Part shown: piece after piece, positions 22,572 through 33,654 of the stretch
How positions within the stretch are numbered: position 1 is the stretch's first letter
Layout: each line of letters opens with the position of its first letter
Assembly (NCBI RefSeq): GCF_019393635.1
Contig: NC_057866.1
Coordinates: forward strand, 231,459,359-231,523,358
Source of the DNA: Dromiciops gliroides
Taxonomy: Eukaryota > Chordata > Mammalia > Microbiotheria > Microbiotheriidae
Direction of reading: 5' to 3'
Length of the DNA: 64,000 nucleotides
Position numbers and translations under genes: made by a program
Notes under the pieces: model-generated
The model's input: only the letters and a program-made list of their open reading frames with translations
The model's database searches: none
What the model was told of the DNA's origin: nothing

Positions 22572-22790
22572 ATGCCTAGGTAGCTGGGCTTGGAGTCAGA
22601 AATGCTTGAGTTCAAATCTGACCCCAAATACTTTTAGTAGCTATAGGACACTGAGCTAGTCACTTAACCCTATTTACTTCAATTTCCTCATCTGTAAAAT
22701 GAGCTGGAGAAGATACTGGCAAACTACTGTCTCTGCTAAGAAAACTCCAAATGGGGTAATGCAGAGTCAGACACAACTGAACAACAAAAA
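22572..22790 (+). repeat. MAR1-like CORE-SINE
   Basis: CTAGGTAGCTGGGCTTGGAG, AATTTCCTCATCTGTAAAAT, GAGCTGGAGAAGATACTGGC, AGAGTCAGACACAACTGAAC, AACAAAAA. Full-length type, with the RTE-like tail. Confidence 0.85.
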
Positions 22791-22993
22791 GGGCTTTTTA
22801 CCCCTCAAAGGTTCTATGATGAACCATATCATAAATTGGGAGTTAACGAATATTCTACTGATTCCCATCCATTTCTATATGGAGATTACTTTTTTTGTTG
22901 ATTAGTTGTTTCAATTATATCTGACATAATCCCACTTAATCCTATTTGGAAAAAAAAAAGAAGAAAGAAATTTTAAAAATAGAAAGAGAATTT

Positions 22994-23155
22994 GGGGCAG
23001 CTAGGTGGCGCAGTGGATAGAGCACCAGCCCTGGAGTCAGGAGTACCTGAGTTCAAATCCGGCCTCAGACACTTAATACTTACTAGCTGTGTGACCCTGG
23101 GCAAGTCACTTATCCCCAATTGCCTCACTAAAAAAAAAGAAAAAAAGAAAAAAAA
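22994..23155 (+). repeat. WSINE1-type SINE with 13-bp target-site duplication
   Basis: Complete head GGGGCAGCTAGGTGGCGCAG and a mixed A/G tail. Perfect direct repeat AGAAAGAGAATTT at 22981-22993 and 23156-23168. Close to consensus, so fairly young. Confidence 0.95.
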
Positions 23156-23169
23156 AGAAAGAGAATTTG

Positions 23170-25180
23170 AAAAAACCCTGCAAAAAACCTTCTATCATAT
23201 ATGCAGTCAAGCAGAACAAGTGCCCATATTGTCCACATCCCAAACTGTCTTTCCTATATGAGTCTGTCATCTCTCTGTCAGGACTCAGGTAGCATTCCTC
23301 ATCATTAGGCCTTTGGAATTGGATTGATCGTTGCACTGATCAGAGTTTTTAAGTCTTTCAGAACTGTTTGTTTTTGCAATATTCTTCACTTTGCATCAGT
23401 TCTTACAAGTCTTCTTGTTTCTTTGAAACCATCTCTTTCATCATTTCTTACAGCATAATAGCATTCCACTAAAATCAGATAATATAATTTGTTCAGCCAT
23501 TACCCACTTGTTGGTGGGCACCCTCCAGTTCTTTGTTAAGAGCTGTTATAATAAATATTTTCATACATCTTTTGCTTTTTCCTTTGATTGTGTTGGGGTA
23601 TAGGCCTACTAGTGACATTGTTGGGTCAAAGGGCATACACAGATTGGTAACTTTGGGGGAACAATTATAAATTGCTTTCTGGAACTGCTGGACCAATTCA
23701 TATTTCTACCCATAGTGTGTTAACATTCTTGTTTCCTGAAGCCCTTCCAACATTTTTAGTTGCTTTTTTTGTCAGCTTTGCCAATCTGCTGGTTGTAAGG
23801 CAGAACCTCAGAGTTGCTTTAATTTGCATTTCTTTAATTATTAGTGCTTTGGAGCATTTTTTTCCCCCTTATGGCCATAAACAATTCCCCCCTCCCCCAA
23901 GAGTTGTCTGTCTCATATCCTTAGTTTATCAATTGGGGAATGACTCTTATTCTTATAACTTTCAATCAATTCCTCCTTATATATCTTAGAAATTAGATCT
24001 TTATCAGAGAAACATGCTACCATTATTGTTTTCCCACTTTACTTTCTTATCTTAACTGTTTTGGATTTTATTAAAAAAAATTATTAATTTTATGTAATCA
24101 AATTATCCCTTTTATCTTGTGTGAACCTCCTGGTTCTTTTTTTAGTTATGATCTTTTCTTCTATCCATATATCTGGAAGGTAATTTCTTGTCTCTTTCTC
24201 TAATTTGTTTATGATGTGACTTTTTATATGTGGGCCATGTATCCATTTGGAGATTATCTTGGCATAAAGTATTGGTGTAAACCTAATTTCTGTCAGTCTT
24301 CTGTCCAGTTTTTGTCCCAGCAGTTTTTGTCAGACTGAATCTTTTAGCAGTTGCTGAGTTCTTTGGATTTGAACTCTAGGCCACTGGATTCATTTGTTTC
24401 TGCATCTTTTATACCTAATCTCTTCCATGGGTAGATGTCTAATTTTTTTTAGATGAGTATCAAACTGGTAATGCGAGACCCTCTTCCTTTCTACTTTTTA
24501 TCATTATTTTGCTTGAGATTTATGATCTTTTCCTTTTCTAGATATTTTTTTAAATATTTTTTTTTCTAGTTCTACAAAGTAATCCTTTGATAGTTTGGTA
24601 CAGTGGTAAATAGGTGAATTAACTTAGGTAGTAGTATTGTCATTTTTATGATACTGACTTGGCCTGCCATGAATAATGAATATTTCTCCAATTATTTAGT
24701 TCTGTTGATTTCTGTGTTTTGTAGATGTATTACATAGTTCTTGCATGTATCTTAGTAGGTGGACTCCCAAGTATTTTATACATTTTAAATGGAATTTCTC
24801 TGTCTTCTCCTTTTGTATTTTTTTATACAGTAATACATAGCACTCTTCTTCTTTTTTTTTTTTTTTGTAAGGCAATTGGGGTTAAGTGACTTGCCCAGGG
24901 TCACACAGCTAGTAAGTGTTAAGTGTCTGAGGCCGGATTTGAACTCAGGTACTCCTGAATCCAGGGCCGGTGCTCTATCCACTGCGCCATCTAGCTGCCC
25001 CAATACATAGCACTCTTGATGAATGATGTGGTTTTATTTTATATCCTGCAACTTTGCTGAAGTTCTTAATTGACCCTGTGTAGATATTGGTAAAACATAT
25101 GGTTTCTATCAGTTGTCTCTTGCTCTTGCTACAAGATTGGCCCATCTTTTTGGGTTGCACAACTTTACCCTGTTTGTTCT
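23170..25180 (-). mobile_element. L1 LINE 3' part (~1.85 kb without the SINE)
   Basis: Continuous antisense L1: GATTGATCGTTGCACTGATC, TTGGGTCAAAGGGCATACAC, TTTGCCAATCTGCTGGTTGT, AATTTGCATTTCTTTAATTA, then ORF2 text to ATCCTGCAACTTTGCTGAAG near 25045. 5' truncated relative to a full L1. Confidence 0.85.
24848..25001 (-). repeat. WSINE1-type SINE with 16-bp target-site duplication
   Basis: Inserted in the L1. Direct repeat AATACATAGCACTCTT, perfect, at 24832-24847 and 25002-25017. The SINE is near consensus: one of the youngest insertions here. Confidence 0.96.
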
Positions 25181-25660
25181 CTGCAGTTTCTCACTGGTCA
25201 CTTAATTCATCTTACCTACCATGTGCTTCTGTCAACCCATAACTTTAATTCTATATAAGCTTTGGCATTCTTTGAACAGAATGACAAATACCTACTATGC
25301 ATTTATTAGCTTTTTAAAAAAAATTGTATGTTATTAATCACACAAAGCAAAGCAACACATTGACCATCTTTGACATGTGCATCATGCCACCCATGTAATC
25401 TACCACTAGGGGGGAGATAAGTTTCATTATCCATATTCTAGTGTCCAGCTTGATTATTGCTTTAATCTGAGTTTGATGTCTTTTAGGGCAGTTATATTAT
25501 TGTAACCATTATGTATAACGTTTTCTTGGTTTGGTTTACTTTGCCTCAATTTGCATGTGCCTTTGAATTCTCCATATTTTTTTTTTGTGGTGGTGGTGGT
25601 GTTGGTTTTTTTTTTGTCTATGTAACAGTATTCTGTCACATTCACACACTACACTTTACT
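25181..25660. other. Intron 1, unassigned
   Basis: No element recognised; a T/GTGGT-rich patch lies at 25578-25615. Confidence 0.4.
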
Positions 25661-25664
25661 CAGC

Positions 25665-26540
25665 TACTCCCCAAAAGAAAAACGTTCAAAGGACTTGAGC
25701 AGTTTTCAGAAGATATAATGCAGATGATCCACAGCTATATGAAAACATGCTTGCTATTACTATTAGAAATGCAAATTAAGGTGACAGAAAAAATTGTTTA
25801 TAATGACAGAAAATTGTTCATACCAAATGTAATATTAACTGCCACTCCTTAAATTATCCCAGTAATGTGAGAATTTCAATAATGTCCTCACCTGTCTCAA
25901 TCTTACTTTGCAAAGGAACCTAGCCTGACCTGGATCTCAGCTCCTAATGTCCTGTTCATTGAGACATGGAGAGTTAGATCTTGGAGGATAAATTAACCAG
26001 AATAAGTGGGTATTCTTGTCCAGATTGTCAAAGGTGATTGGGATCTCAGTGCCAGAGGCCTTGCTACCTAATGTGACCCCCTCCCCCTTTTCTCCTAAAA
26101 GTATAAACCTTTTCCTGTGAGTCTGCTACTGGCATATCCCCTAGGGTGGCAGGTTGCTAGCCTGTTATCGTGATTAAAGAAGCCTTATTCTTCCACTTAT
26201 GAGTTTGATTTATTTCAGGACCTGACAAAGGCAATTCATCTCCTACTCAGAAAATTAACAGAGATGATAAAAGACAACTATGTAATCAATATTGGAGGAT
26301 CTGCAATGGAGACAGGAACTCTGTGAATTGGTCCAGTATTCTGGAACAGAATTTGGAACTATGTTAGAAAAGTGACTTAATTACTTCTTCCCTCTGATCC
26401 AGACATGTTGCGCTTGCCATTTTATCCCATAGGGAATGTTCCATATATACTCACTTCTTTATAGCAGTGCTTTTGGTGATAGCAGGGACCTGGAAACAAA
26501 ATGGGGGCTCATTGATTGAGAAATGAGTAGACAAATCATG
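25665..26540 (+). mobile_element. L1 LINE fragment, split by an LTR fossil
   Basis: Before the split: CTCCCCAAAAGAAAAACG and TAGAAATGCAAATTAAGGTG. After it: TTCTGGAACAGAATTTGGAA, CTATAGCAGTGC-like text and TTGATTGAGAAATGAGTAGA, all typical of the L1 3' region. Diverged. Confidence 0.6.
25866..26227 (+). mobile_element. Solo LTR-like fossil
   Basis: About 360 bases running from TGTGAGAATTTC to GGACCTGACA, with a TATA-like AAAGTATAAACC near 26098 and ATTAAAGAAGCC near 26173 where an LTR carries its poly(A) signal. It interrupts L1 text. Family unknown; looks like an ERV LTR without internal genes. Ends are a best guess. Confidence 0.42.
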
Positions 26541-26754
26541 TCACACACAGTTTATTGCCATCCGACTGGACAGTGAGCTGCTTTCTGATCAATCACCATA
26601 CCTGAAAGTTACTGCCCCCTCCTTTAGTTTCCTATGGGTTTTGGATCTTTTCTTTGCTCTTATCACATCCTGCCCTGTTATCATACTTCTATCTTATTTT
26701 CTTCACCCTCCATTCTCCACCCCCATAATAGGCTCCTAAATCAGGAACTGAAAG

Positions 26755-26930
26755 GGAGCTCCTCAGTGTCTGTGTAGTTCAAAGCATTCATTTTGCAGGC
26801 AAGGAAACTGAGGCTCAGGGAGGTGAGTGACATGCTCAAACTCACACTGCCAGTACAAATCAGAGGCAGAATTTGAACCCAGTTCCTCTGCCTCCAAAGC
26901 CAGTTTTCCTTCTTATTTTCTCTTATTTTG
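26755..26930 (-). repeat. MIR-type SINE
   Basis: GCAGGCAAGGAAACTGAGGC, TCAAACTCACACTGCCAGTA, AGAATTTGAACCCAGTTCCT. Confidence 0.75.
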
Positions 26931-26931
26931 T

Positions 26932-27042
26932 AAGGACTGTTATAGCCTTGAAGTCTGTTCACTTGGCCTTTATTTCATACTTATCTGTCCAGCACCTGGC
27001 ATACTCATGTGTACACAATAGGTGTTTAATAATTGTTGAGAA
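26932..27042 (+). repeat. L2 LINE 3' tail
   Basis: TGTCCAGCACCTGGCATACT, ACAATAGGTGTTTAATAATT: the sense L2 3' end. Confidence 0.55.
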
Positions 27043-27044
27043 GT

Positions 27045-27820
27045 ATTTGATATTCCCCTTCCATTATTGCTCTTTTGTTAAAGTAGGGTGGGCTAGAACA
27101 TGCATAGGATGCCCTCTGGAGAATATTGCAGACCACCCTGATGAGATGGTCTTTCCCATCATTATCCCTGGCCTATCAACAGCTGCCTTCCTTTTCATGT
27201 TGTTGCCAATGGCAGCCATATTAAAAAGCTAATTAAGAAGTGGATAGATCCTTTCACCACTATCATCTTTGTTGGTTTAAACATTTGAAAAATTGAATTT
27301 GAAAACTATGCTAAAAAAGTAATTGCAGGGGGAAACATACCCTAAATGATGAGATTCCAAACTTTAAAATTCCAGGATACAAATTTAGGCTTTTCATTTT
27401 TATGATTTTTCTATGGTATGTTGTATTTTTCTAGTGTATGTTGTACCATATATTTTTTTGAAAAGTATATACATTAATAGGAAAAAAATTGGAAGTATTA
27501 AAGATGTTTCAGACTTGAAGTTTTGTGATCATATCCTCTCACTTGGGGCGATTCCAAGAGTTATTTGCTAGATTGTTCTTTGGAAAAGGATAGCACCTCC
27601 ACCCAAACCTTTGTTCTTCCCTTTCTTCACATAGACTCTGGGAAGACAGAGGAATTCATAAGGCCTAGGTCTCCTCTAAGATTATGAACATGTGCAGAAG
27701 TGGTGAGAACAGCCACACTCATGAAATTACCTAGTTACTAAAGCTTTCTAGCCATTTATATCAATTTTAATTCAGTTCACTTGGAAGTGAATGAAGTGCT
27801 CTCTTCTCTTTCCAATATTT
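27045..27820. other. Intron 1, unassigned
   Basis: No repeat or exon recognised. Confidence 0.4.
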
Positions 27821-27822
27821 CA

Positions 27823-27990
27823 AGTCAGTCAATAAATATTTATTAAACACATGTTGTATGTCAGGCACTGTACTGGGGATACAAATGCAAGTTAAAAAAA
27901 GAAAAGAATCCCTGCCTTCAAGGAGCTTACGATTTAATAGGAAAAGGCAACAAACAAAAGGAAGCTGAAAAGCAAAGAGATGGGGAGGTA
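27823..27990 (-). repeat. L2 LINE 3' end
   Basis: TCAATAAATATTTATTAAAC, TATGTCAGGCACTGTACTGG, CCTGCCTTCAAGGAGCTTAC. Confidence 0.8.
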
Positions 27991-28004
27991 GACACACATA
28001 AACT

Positions 28005-28145
28005 GCTCACTTCAGTTTTCTTATCTGTAAAATATGACTACAAATGGTACCCACCTCCCAGGGTTGTTGTGAAGATCAAATGAGATGGTAATTGCAGAGC
28101 ACTTAGCAACAGTGCCTGGCAAATAGCAATCGCTATACAAGTGGA
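28005..28145 (+). repeat. MIR-type SINE 3' half
   Basis: TTTTCTTATCTGTAAAATAT, CAGGGTTGTTGTGAAGATCA, AGTGCCTGGCAAATAGCAAT. Confidence 0.75.
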
Positions 28146-28637
28146 TAAAGTGCAGAGAAGTTCAAAGGCAGTGGAGCTGTTGGGAAAAGGGGAAAAGACT
28201 ATGCTGAGCCCCCTCCTTAAACAGAGGCCCTGGAGCTCATGATCCCCCCCTCCAGCCAGAGGGTCCAAGGAAGGGCAGAGAGCACTGATGAGATGTGAGT
28301 TCCAGGCCGATTCAATCAATTGAGCTTCTACATGTTCTGGCCAGGCTATTTAGACACTTTCAGACTTTGGTTTTTATACCATTTGCATAGGATTACAATG
28401 ATAGAGCTGAATGCTACGGGGCTAAATGAAAGATTTCAAAAGTGCCAAAATGGGCCCTTGCTTCGGTCTGAGTTACTTTCTGACTGAGCAGGTTGGTGCA
28501 GATTTTTAAAGCTGGCTTTAAATTCCAGACAACAGTGTTTTGAGTCAAAATCTTCACTGGCTGTCACATCCGTACATGATAGCATAAACATAGGGCCTGG
28601 TCCTCAGTTGTTAACATTCTTTGTTTTTATCTTGCAG

Positions 28638-28702
28638 AAAATGTAGCTGGTCACTACATCTCTCCCTTTCATGACATTCCTCTGAAGGCTGAATCTAAAG
28701 AG
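28638..28702 (+). CDS. PPA2: PPA2 exon 2
   Basis: A 65-nt exon between acceptor TTGCAG (ends 28637) and donor GTATTG (28703). Its first two bases finish Lys65; then [21 protein letters not shown] (residues 66-86) is read. The block [12 protein letters not shown] is nearly invariant among animal and fungal family I pyrophosphatases and forms part of the fold around the active site. Human has [21 protein letters not shown] by memory. Ends in phase 0. Confidence 0.97.
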
Positions 28703-29433
28703 GTATTGCTCTTAATTATTTTGGGGTTAAAAAGAACCTCTTCAAAAAAAAAAAAAAGAAAGAAAAAGAAAAAAACGCATATGAATAATAATAATAAAAG
28801 AACCTCTTCCAACAGCATCAAGAAACAGGTTGGGATCTACAGAGAAGATTATTAGGAAACCACAAGGTTGGGAGGTACTGATAAAGCGTAAGAAGGTGGG
28901 TGACAAGATCTAGAATACAGTCCCAGGACAGGATAGCTGAAGATGGGAATCTCTAGGAGAGGGTCTCTCAAAGGGACAAGGGGGCAGGAGTTTGCTATCA
29001 GGTAGGGAGGGAGGCTTCAGACTGGAGGGGTTTAGGTACTGGAGAGATGAATGGGGGTAGAGTGAAGGGCTGATAGTTGGGAGAAGGGGAGTTTCTGAGT
29101 AGTGAGATGCCCATGAAGTATCTAAGTAACTAATGTCAAAAATGTGGGTTCATCGAATAATATTTGTTTGCTTACTCCTAATACCACAGAATTTGCCCTG
29201 GCTTCAGTAAAAGATAAATTTAGATCTGATATTTGGTCTCAGCTTTGATAATATGAAAACTGGGGTGCCCCAGTTACTAAAGATGGAAGTCAGCTGGAAG
29301 TGAGCATTCCATAATTCAACATATTTGACACATAGAGAACTTTAAGCTATTCAAAGTCTCCCCAAACTTGTGCTAATATCATCCTTATTTACATACTGAG
29401 ATTGGTGATAGTGTTATCCTTATTTTATGTATT
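28703..29433. other. Intron 2, 5' part, unassigned
   Basis: A-rich tract at 28745-28800 (AAAGAAAG..., then an AATAATAATAATA run). Otherwise nothing recognised. Confidence 0.45.
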
Positions 29434-29446
29434 GAAATAGGTTAAG

Positions 29447-29595
29447 GGGGCTGGTAGGTGGCGCAGTGGATAAAGCACTGGCCCTGGATTCAGGAGGACC
29501 TGAGTTCAAATATAGCCTCAGACACTTGACACTTTACTAGCTGTGTGACCCTGGGCACGTCACTTAACCCTCATTGCCCTGAAAAAAGAAAAAAA
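29447..29595 (+). repeat. WSINE1-type SINE with 13-bp target-site duplication
   Basis: GGTGGCGCAGTGGATAAAGC, CACTTTACTAGCTGTGTGAC and an A-rich tail. Perfect direct repeat GAAATAGGTTAAG at 29434-29446 and 29596-29608. Confidence 0.95.
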
Positions 29596-29834
29596 GAAAT
29601 AGGTTAAGTGACTCACTCAAATTTACCCACACCTAGAATTAGCTCAAACAGCTAGGAAATATTTGAGATGAGATTCAAACTCAGGTCCTGTATTCTGTGT
29701 ACTATGCCACAGTTGGAGGAGGGGGTGGAAATCAGAGGATGGTGGAATATTTGGGCAGAAGGCCAGGGTAAGTGAAAGAATTAGATGTTTATTAATAGAG
29801 TTGTTATTTATCTCTGGGACAAATAAAAGATAGG

Positions 29835-29985
29835 GTGATAGATTTGGGATTGAAAAGGAGTTTAGAGATCATCTGGTTTAACATTTTACAGCTGCGGGAA
29901 CCGAGGCCCAGAGAGGTGAAGTTATTAGGACAAGGCCACACAGGCAATGGTGGTAGACTCAGGATGATCCAGCACTTTTCACTGT
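29835..29985 (-). repeat. MIR/MIR3-type SINE
   Basis: GGAGTTTAGAGATCATCTGG, GCGGGAACCGAGGCCCAGAG, ACAAGGCCACACAGGCAATG. Confidence 0.7.
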
Positions 29986-30504
29986 ATCCTGATGGGGAAG
30001 TAGATGTGGGTGGGAAGATGCATGGTTTTGTTACAGAATCAGGTTCTGAAGTACAGGAACGGCTCTGAGAATCCTCTCCAGAGCAGGCTTGAGAACTGCT
30101 GTCCTGGATGTGTAAGTGGGGTGAACTCGGCTGAAGGTGTCCTCAGCTACATTGATTTGTGGCTGTCAGGCTGAGCAGAATGGGATGGCGCAGCTGAGTA
30201 AGCCCTTCTGCTGCATCCTGTGCTAATGGCCAAGTGCTTAGATCGGGGTTCTGGTGTTCTCCATTATAGAGCAAGGGCTTTCAGTCTGCTGGAGTCCCTG
30301 GGCTCCTTCTCAGAACACTGTTTTTAAATACACACAATAATACACAGGATTACAATGAAATAAAAGCAATTATACTGAAATATAATTACCAAAAAAAGTT
30401 CACAGGCCTCAGGTTGAGGATCCTTGATTTAGAGACCAAAGCCTGCTGTGATGAGGTAGACTCTGAAATAGACTTTCTACCAATTGCAGGCTGTAATACG
30501 GTCA

Positions 30505-30750
30505 TTCTTCAGGTGGCCTAGGAGATGGAACGCCTGGCCTAGAGTCAGGAGGACTCATCTTCCTGAGCTCAAAACTGGCCTCAGACACTAGCTGTGGGCC
30601 ACTTCACCCTATCCGCCTCAGTTTCCTTATCTGTAAAACGAGCTGGAGAAGGAAATGGCAAACCCCTCCAGTACCTTTGCCAAGAAATCCCTAAATGGAA
30701 TCCTGAAGAATCATACACAACTGAAAAACGACTGGACAACAAGAACAGAA
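30505..30750 (+). repeat. MAR1-like CORE-SINE
   Basis: CTAGAGTCAGGAGGACTCAT, CAGTTTCCTTATCTGTAAAA, GGAGAAGGAAATGGCAAACC, AACTGAAAAACGACTGGACA, ACAAGAAC. Confidence 0.85.
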
Positions 30751-30904
30751 TACTCGAACATCTGTCCTTGCTACCAGTGTGGCAGCCAGCTCTGGGACAT
30801 GGTGAACGTTTGGCATTTAGCAGCATCATAAGCTTGGGAGAGTAGAAGCAGACAGAGAAGTAGTAATCAGGGTGAGGTTGGTTACCCGTGGAATGTGCAG
30901 AAAG

Positions 30905-31055
30905 ACATCTGAGGCATAGCTTCATAGAGCCAGAACTGGAAGGAGTCTCAGGAGATCTAATGCTTTTCACAGACAAGATGGAAGCTCAGGAAAATTAAGG
31001 GAGTTAACAGGGTGCTTGGCAAATAGTAGACGCTTAATAAATGTTTATTGAATTG
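30905..31055. repeat. MIR3-like piece plus L2 tail
   Basis: Antisense MIR3-like start (AGAGCCAGAACTGGAAGGAG) joined to the sense L2 end (TAGTAGACGCTTAATAAATG). Confidence 0.55.
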
Positions 31056-32215
31056 ACCCAATTATGTCATGTAATTAAAAAACACAAACATATCTGGTCC
31101 AAAGTATCCAAGTGACTTCCTTTTGGGGGGAGTAATGTAGTGGGTTTGAGGGCAGAACCAAATTCTGTGCTCCACAGAAAATTCTAGCTTGGGGCTTCCT
31201 TGATATTACAATGATCTGAAGCCTGAGTTGTTGATTATAGCTAGCTTAAGAATGGGGGTTGGGATAACATAGAGGCTAGGAGAAGCCCCGCGAGTCCTTG
31301 ATGATTGGCAGTGGGGTGGGAATAATGGCACACTTAGATTGTCACGGTGACTGCAAACAGTTTTCAGTCCCACAGGGGTCACACAAATAGGCTTTACTCA
31401 CTCAGCCAATAGTGATTAGAACCACTGTTATTTGTACTTTGGAGTGTAGTTGTTTGGGAGACAAAAATAGTGTTTTAGGGCTGGCTTGTAACAGTCCCTT
31501 TTTCAACATTTATTCCTAAATTATGTTCATTTTCTTCATGATGGGTTGTTTTTCTGTGCAGAAGGTACACAATGTGTAAGCTGGTATAAGGGGCATAGTT
31601 CTCCTTCCCGCCCCCATCCCAGAGGCTGTTTTAATTTAAAACCAGCAAGGATGCTCAAGAGAGGAGCAGTAATCACACCTTTGGAGAATTACAAGGCATG
31701 GGGTGCAGCCGAGTACTTTCACGTCTTGTTAGTCACACTCCCTGGAGTTTCATTTCGATAATGAAATGACTGTTTTATACGTAATCGCTGGAAGCTGCTG
31801 CTACTCTTGCCTTTAGTTCAAGCAATGGATTTGCTTCTTGAAGAAAGGCTTCGGAAAAAGACCTTTGATAAGAGGTTTTTTTTTTAAATATTTTTAGACT
31901 TATGAGAACATACCAAGCAAATCCACTCTTAGACATTTGAAATGGTTCACAATTCGTTTTTTTTTAAAATTCCCTCTTTGGGTTTAACCTTGGAGGTCAT
32001 TTGACCCACAAGGCACTTGGTAGCATATTTACAGAAGATACCAGTATTACGTGAATCTGCTGTCAGTTCTAAGCATGCAGTAGGCACTTGCAATTTTGGT
32101 TCTGTTATCACCTCTTACTGCAGCTTTATTTTAATCTCCTGGCCAGGCAATATAGAGCCATACTCAAAAACCATGTCTTTATTACAGTCATCAGCAAGCA
32201 TTTAAAGTCTGATCG
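31056..32215. other. Intron 2, unassigned
   Basis: About 1.1 kb without an assignable repeat or exon. Confidence 0.4.
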
Positions 32216-32219
32216 GAGG

Positions 32220-32690
32220 ACTTAGTATTGTATCCTAGAGGCAATAGGGATCCGCTGGAAATTTTTGAGTAAGGAGTTGATCTGAAAGATGGATTGGACA
32301 AGGAAGAGACTTGAGGTAGAGACACCAATTGGGAGGATAGTGCACGAGTCCTGGAGATAGTTTAAAGGCCTGACCTAGGTGGGGGAACAGTTGCAAGAGA
32401 TGTTGCAAAGGTAGAATCTACATGAGTTGGCAACTGATGGCATATGGTGGGGGTTGGGGCGGGGGGGAGGTTAAGGGAAAGTATGGAATTGAGAATGACT
32501 TTGAGCTTACAAACCTGGGTGACTAAAATGATGTTGGTACTTTGTACAGAAATAGAGAAGTTAGGGAATGAAGTGGGGGTTGGGGGTAAGACAACGAGTT
32601 GTTTTGGACATACTGAGTTTCAGATGCCTGTAGGACATTGACTTGGAAATGCCCCAGAAGCAGTTGGTGATTGTTTGTAAAGAGATGTGT
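32220..32690 (-). repeat. L2 LINE fragment
   Basis: AAAGATGGATTGGACAAGG, GGACATACTGAGTTTCAGAT, GCCTGTAGGACATTGACTTG: the antisense L2 phrases also found at 55200-55560. Ends about 40 bases before exon 3. Confidence 0.6.
32447..32485. other. G-run cluster upstream of exon 3
   Basis: GGTGGGGGTTGGGGCGGGGG then GGAGGTTAAGGG: four or more G-runs of at least three with short loops on the coding strand. Confidence 0.65.
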
Positions 32691-32726
32691 AAACCTAAGT
32701 GATTTTTCCCCCCTCTTCATCCATAG

Positions 32727-32771
32727 GAAAATGGCATTCCTGCAAAGAAAGCTCGGACCAAGGAGCATGAG
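32727..32771 (+). CDS. PPA2: PPA2 exon 3: PPA2-specific Lys-rich insert
   Basis: A 45-nt exon (15 codons, both ends phase 0) between acceptor CATAG (ends 32726) and donor GTATGT (32772). Reads ENGIPAKKARTKEHE, residues 87-101; human is ENGIPMKKARNDEYE by memory. Cytosolic PPA1 and yeast IPP1 lack this segment, so it is a PPA2 lineage insert and not part of the catalytic core. Skipping it would join SKE to AVFNMVVE in frame, giving nearly the PPA1 arrangement. An antisense SINE starts 17 nt after the exon ends. The function of the insert is not known to me. Confidence 0.95.
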
Positions 32772-32787
32772 GTATGTCTAGGGCTTG

Positions 32788-32941
32788 TTTTTTTTTTTTT
32801 TTTTTTGCAGGGCAATGGGGGTTAAGTGACTTGCCCAGGGTCACACAGCTAGTAAGTGTCAAGTGTCTGAGGCCGGATTTGAAATCAGGTCCTCCTGAAT
32901 CCAGGGCCGGTGCTTTAACCACTGTACCACCTTAGCTGCTC
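32788..32941 (-). repeat. WSINE1-type SINE just inside intron 3
   Basis: Poly-T from 32788, then GCAGGGCAATGGGGGTTAAG, ending TAGCTGCTCC. Flanks CTAGGGCTTG and CTAGAGGCTTG look like a slightly decayed duplication. On the gene strand it supplies T-run + GCAG (ending 32810) and, 42 nt on, GTAAGT (32852). Confidence 0.92.
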
Positions 32942-33189
32942 CTAGAGGCTTGTTTTTTTTGTACATAACTTTCATTGTTTAGTATCATCGTGCCTGATCC
33001 TTGTATGGTGCTCTAAAATGTTTTTGCTTGTGTCTTCTGATTTTGTGCTTCTCACACTTCTTTGAGGCATGCAGAGTGAATGTTATTCCATTTTGTAGAT
33101 GAATAATGTGAGAAACAGGTTGACTTGTTCTGGTCAAAGAGTAAGGGCTGATATTTAAACTTTAGAGTAAATCATTTTATCTTAAGACA

Positions 33190-33435
33190 TTGAGTGAGGC
33201 AGCTTGGTTAGTAGTGGATAAAATGCTGAGTCTGGAAGACCTGAGTGCAAATGTGGCCTCATACACTTACTAACTTTGTGTCCTTGCACAAGTCACTTAG
33301 CATATTTGAACCTCAATTTCCTTTTCTGTAAAAAAGGAAATAATAACACCTCCTTCTTAGACTTGTTCTGAGGATCAAATAAGATAATATATGTAAAGAT
33401 CTTTATAAATCTTAAAGCATTATATAGATGTTGAT
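33190..33435 (+). repeat. MIR-type SINE, near full length
   Basis: GAGGCAGCTTGGTTAGTAGT, CAATTTCCTTTTCTGTAAAA, GAGGATCAAATAAGATAATA, ATGTAAAGATCTTTATAAAT. Confidence 0.8.
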
Positions 33436-33439
33436 AATG

Positions 33440-33645
33440 AATTTTATCAATAGCTGGAGTGATATAAATATAGATGTATATTTGTGTGATTATATACTTA
33501 TGTGTATATGTGCATATACACATGTGTGTTTACATGTTTGTATTGTGTGCATACATATATGTATGTACTTATATTTCATACACATATCTTTATGTGGATA
33601 TACACAAGTCTGTGTATCTATGTATCTATCTAATGTTTGATATAT
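33440..33645. repeat. Imperfect TA/TG-rich simple repeat
   Basis: Alternating purine-pyrimidine text such as TATGTGTATATGTGCATATA over ~200 bases; a Z-DNA-prone stretch. Confidence 0.8.
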
Positions 33646-33654
33646 AAAAAAGTG

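Noticed and set aside
22992-23261. Recurrent frame with VPEFKSGLRHLILTSCVTLG, also near 5700, 8658, 24785, 32695, 37546, 38100 and 43255
   Set aside because: It is the translation of the WSINE1 consensus, so it recurs with every copy. Not a protein family.
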